From the NCBI GenBank assembly GCA_011800805.1, contig MPNW01000161.1:307788-371787 (forward strand): 64,000 nucleotides of DNA. The letters are read 5' to 3'. A program made the translations under genes and the position numbers. Shown here in pieces: positions 61,751-64,000 of the stretch. The DNA comes from Hirudo medicinalis (Eukaryota > Annelida > Clitellata > Hirudinida > Hirudinidae). Numbering within the stretch: position 1 is the stretch's first letter; each line of letters opens with the position of its first letter. The notes beneath the pieces are model-generated. The model saw only the letters and a program-made list of their open reading frames with translations. It was not told the DNA's origin and did no database searches.

Positions 61751-62280
61751 CTAAGCTTTGTTAAAACCCTTACTTCTGGTCTTCTTTGTGACATTGTCCT
61801 TGCGTTTTGATTTCCTTGCACTATTGGACTCAGATTCAGGACTTTTTTGTTTGGTGATATGTTTACTTAACACAAATTCTGGCAGGAGTTCTTTTTGGTT
61901 ATTGAGCAATACATCATAGTCCCCTGATCCATTTTCCATGGTTTTCCTGATTCGGATGAGAACAAAGATGTTGGACTCGTAAGTCTCCAAATGTTCCCTG
62001 GCAATTTCCTGTTGTTTGGATGATAAGTCTGTTAGGTTGCCTGTCAAGTAGAATGTTGTTGCATCATCGTTACACTTTCGCAATGTTGCACTATCCAGGC
62101 TCTGATCCAGTTAGTCTCACCTTTTTCGTCTGACAAGTCAATGGTCTCATCACTAGGCAAGTTAATTCTCGATTTAATGTTCGCTAAAAGGTTAGCAACA
62201 GAGCAATCTGGATTGCATAATAAAGTCAGGTCGTCCCCGTACCTAATTTTTATGAACATCTCGCTGATCGTAAATGACAT
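61751..62280 (-). CDS. C22orf15/CXorf65-like small protein (frame broken)
   Basis: The N-terminal part (62280 down to about 62110) reads MFIKIRYGDDLTLLCNPDCS and LPSDETIDLSDEKGE, matching the ubiquitin-like N terminus of vertebrate C22orf15 (MFIKVMFGAGCSVLVNTSC) and CXorf65. The remainder is in another frame (about 62099 to 61751): DQSLDSATLRKCNDDATTFY, ESNIFVLIRIRKT (the family's Y-V-L-V-R-type strand), then a Lys-rich tail ending KKTRSKGFNKA. The join falls near 62100-62120. A GAAAAAG/GTGAGA donor is present, but a 20-base intron would be needed to reach the in-phase AG and the phase does not fit, so a single-base shift is more likely. Function of the family is unknown. Alternatively the Met at 62262 (MFIKI) is the true start. 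Confidence 0.75.
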
Positions 62281-62299
62281 GCGTTATTTTGGTTTGACT

Positions 62300-62750
62300 G
62301 TTTCTATGGTGACCACAAATTAAAGTAAAAGCTCTAAATGCGATTAGAGACATACATATACATATCTTCCAGAAGCTATAGTTTGTATTTAATTAAGATA
62401 TTGGAAGGAAGTTGATATCGGATGTGCTGAATTTCAGTATCTCAAACTCAAGAGTTTGATTAATTCATAAAAAATTGATCATCGATGATTTGATGAGAAA
62501 CTATTGGTCTGCGCTATGGTTTATATGATACCATGCCACTGGAAGAATTTGCTATGTATTACAAATAACAAATGTCATCTCAAATCAATATTCAAACTAA
62601 TACAGTGATGATTTTATATTGAAAATAAACAAATTGAAAAATTTGTAAACAAGTAAAACAAAGAAAAACAAATTTTCCTTAATTTACTAAATAAATGAGT
62701 GATTATTAAATAGTAAGTTTACAATAATCTTAACCTATACAAACATTTAT
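62300..62750. other. Upstream region of the C22orf15-like gene
   Basis: AT-rich with no recognised gene or repeat; presumably contains the promoter of the minus-strand gene. Confidence 0.4.
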
Positions 62751-62758
62751 CAAATTGT

Positions 62759-63875
62759 TTAAAAAAAGGCAGTCAGAAAGTCATTTATTTGGTAAACATT
62801 TAAAATAGAGTTTTCGTAGAAGGTTGGCTTGGAGGATGACGAGGGAGGAATATTAAAGAAAATACGTTTCTGTGGTATATGAAGAGAATTTAACTTTGAA
62901 GTATAATTGGATGCCCTCACAATATGATAAAGGAGGATAAATAATTGCTTTGTTATTTCGATGCTTGGTTGAATAAAATTGCTCAAAAAAAAAAATAAGC
63001 ATATAATATAACAAAAGTGCAATCTTAGAATAAGATCCCGTTGTTTTCTGCAATTTTGGACAAGACATAATTAATATGATCAGACCAATTTATATGTTCA
63101 TCCAGTCAAACACTAAGAATCTACATTTTGGAACACGATTAATAATAATACCATTTAAATATAGACATCAAAGACGGGCTTTGTTCTATGATGAAATAAG
63201 ATATAATAGGTGTTGTGACGCCATATTGGAGTATAAAAGGACTGGGGAAACAGTCCGGGGGAGCGGGAAGTTAGAGTTCGAGAAGGATTGCGAGTTTGAC
63301 GATATTGCAGGCGAATACGTACTTTGGCGATATATTTCAGTTGCGTTTCGGTTTCGAAGTTTTTGGCTGCCAATAAAGTTTCTGTTCAGTTTTATAAAGT
63401 TGGTATATTCATACAAAGACTCAACAATAGGTCTTTCTTAAATTTAGAGAAAGTATATTTGCGCATAACCAATCAAACGGGATGCTCAAGTTAATATTTG
63501 TAGTCAAAGTTTGCAGATTATCGCCTGAACAGAACAAATGAGTGTTATCATCAAATAAAATGAAATCGAAGAACTCTGAAGCATGGCACAAGTCATTAAT
63601 ATAAATAATGAAAAGAAGTGGACCCAGAAGGGAGTCTTGAGGAACGCCACAGGTGATATCCTGAACTAGCGAAGTCGAATTAAAAAAATGAACTTGATGG
63701 GTTCTGTTTAGGTAGCTTTTGAACCATTCCGAGGCGATGCCCTGACCCCATAATTGTCCAATTTTCTTAAAACGGCACGATTGACAGTGTCGAATGCCTT
63801 TGCCAAGTCCATATGCCTATGGAGAATTTATTTTGATCAATTGATTTAGCAATCTTAGTGTGTAGGTCCCATACA
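62759..63875 (-). mobile_element. LINE reverse transcriptase relic, split by a solo LTR
   Basis: Reverse-strand motifs in order from 63860: IAKSIDQNKFSIG, MDLAKAFDTVNRA, SEWFKSYLNRTHQVHFFNST, ITCGVPQDSLLGPLLFIIYI, NDLCHASEFFDFILFDDNTH (F-D-D in place of F-A-D-D), LSLNLRKTYYILFHHRTKP, INWSDHINYVLSKIAENNGI and, at the end, HIVRASNYTSKLNSLHIPQK. This is the core of a jockey/CR1-type reverse transcriptase. Several frame changes and the altered catalytic A to D show decay. A 216-base LTR sits in the middle. Confidence 0.85.
63211..63426 (+). mobile_element. Solo LTR, 216 bases
   Basis: Starts TGTTGTGACGCCATATTGG and ends CATACAAAGACTCAACA (TGTTG/CAACA inverted ends). Flanked by ATAGG at 63206-63210 and 63427-63431, an exact 5-base target duplication. 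Contains GAGTATAAAAGGACTGGGG (TATA box) and CAATAAAG (polyadenylation signal). Removing it restores continuity of the LINE reading on the other strand. The 5-base duplication fits BEL/Pao, Copia or some Gypsy elements. Confidence 0.9.
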
Positions 63876-63879
63876 GTGT

Positions 63880-64000
63880 TATTTCAGTTAGGACTTTTCA
63901 GTTAGAGTTTGAGTTACAGTTAGTACTTTCCAGTTACAGTTAAAGTTACAGTTAACTTTATACTGTCTTTCCAGTTACCAGTTACAACTTTCCAGTTATC
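63880..64000 (+). repeat. Degenerate CAGTTA-rich repeat, runs off the window
   Basis: Short irregular units containing CAGTTA or AGTTACAGTTA repeat at least ten times to the window edge; could be a minisatellite or an element terminus. Confidence 0.7.

Overview
The window is AT-rich genomic DNA from an animal. Evidence is spliced genes with GT..AG introns (many only 50 to 150 bases), metazoan families (MEF2, DROSHA, AP-2 mu, SLC12A9, BRICHOS/ITM2, p24/TMED, GINS4, CFAP53, a TGF-beta-type prodomain), no operons, and several classes of eukaryotic transposon. The phylum cannot be fixed from the sequence alone; an invertebrate is likely.

Layout. 1-5 kb: SLC12A9 (+). 5.7-8.4 kb: AP2M1 (-), with the first exons of an unrecognised gene starting divergently at 8.6 kb. 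10.3-18.5 kb: DROSHA (-), many exons. 18.5-20.2 kb: repeats and a tRNA-derived SINE. 20.3-23.2 kb: CFAP53 (+). 24.75-30.3 kb: MEF2 (+), with introns holding a SINE, an interspersed repeat and simple-repeat tracts. 30.5-32.2 kb: secreted LRR protein (-), tail-to-tail with MEF2. 34.8-37.8 kb: transposon cluster (hAT-like ends, a Tc1/mariner element with TA flanks, a LINE reverse transcriptase relic). 38.2-39.7 kb: TMED4/9-type p24 cargo receptor (-). 40.0-42.3 kb: ITM2/BRI (+). 43.8-44.9 kb: C2H2 zinc-finger protein (-). 47.7-51.8 kb: second transposon cluster (LTR element, long-TIR DNA element, R2-like retrotransposon interrupted by another LINE, ATT microsatellite). 52.6-55.6 kb: secreted protein with a TGF-beta-type prodomain (-), mature domain not found. 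57.2-59.4 kb: weak, unidentified coding exons (-). 60.4-61.7 kb: GINS4/SLD5 (+), tail-to-tail with a C22orf15/CXorf65-like gene (-). 62.7-63.9 kb: LINE relic (-) split by a 216-base solo LTR.

The host genes are unrelated housekeeping and developmental genes (ion transport, endocytosis, miRNA processing, cilia, muscle/neural transcription, secretion, replication); nothing indicates that they work as one pathway. The most distinctive structure is in the transposon nests, in a triplicated 21-base unit at a MEF2 splice acceptor, and in two single-base frame breaks inside otherwise conserved genes (SLC12A9 and the C22orf15-like gene). I found no convincing wholly new system. All three N bases lie inside transposons, so these elements may be collapsed in the assembly.
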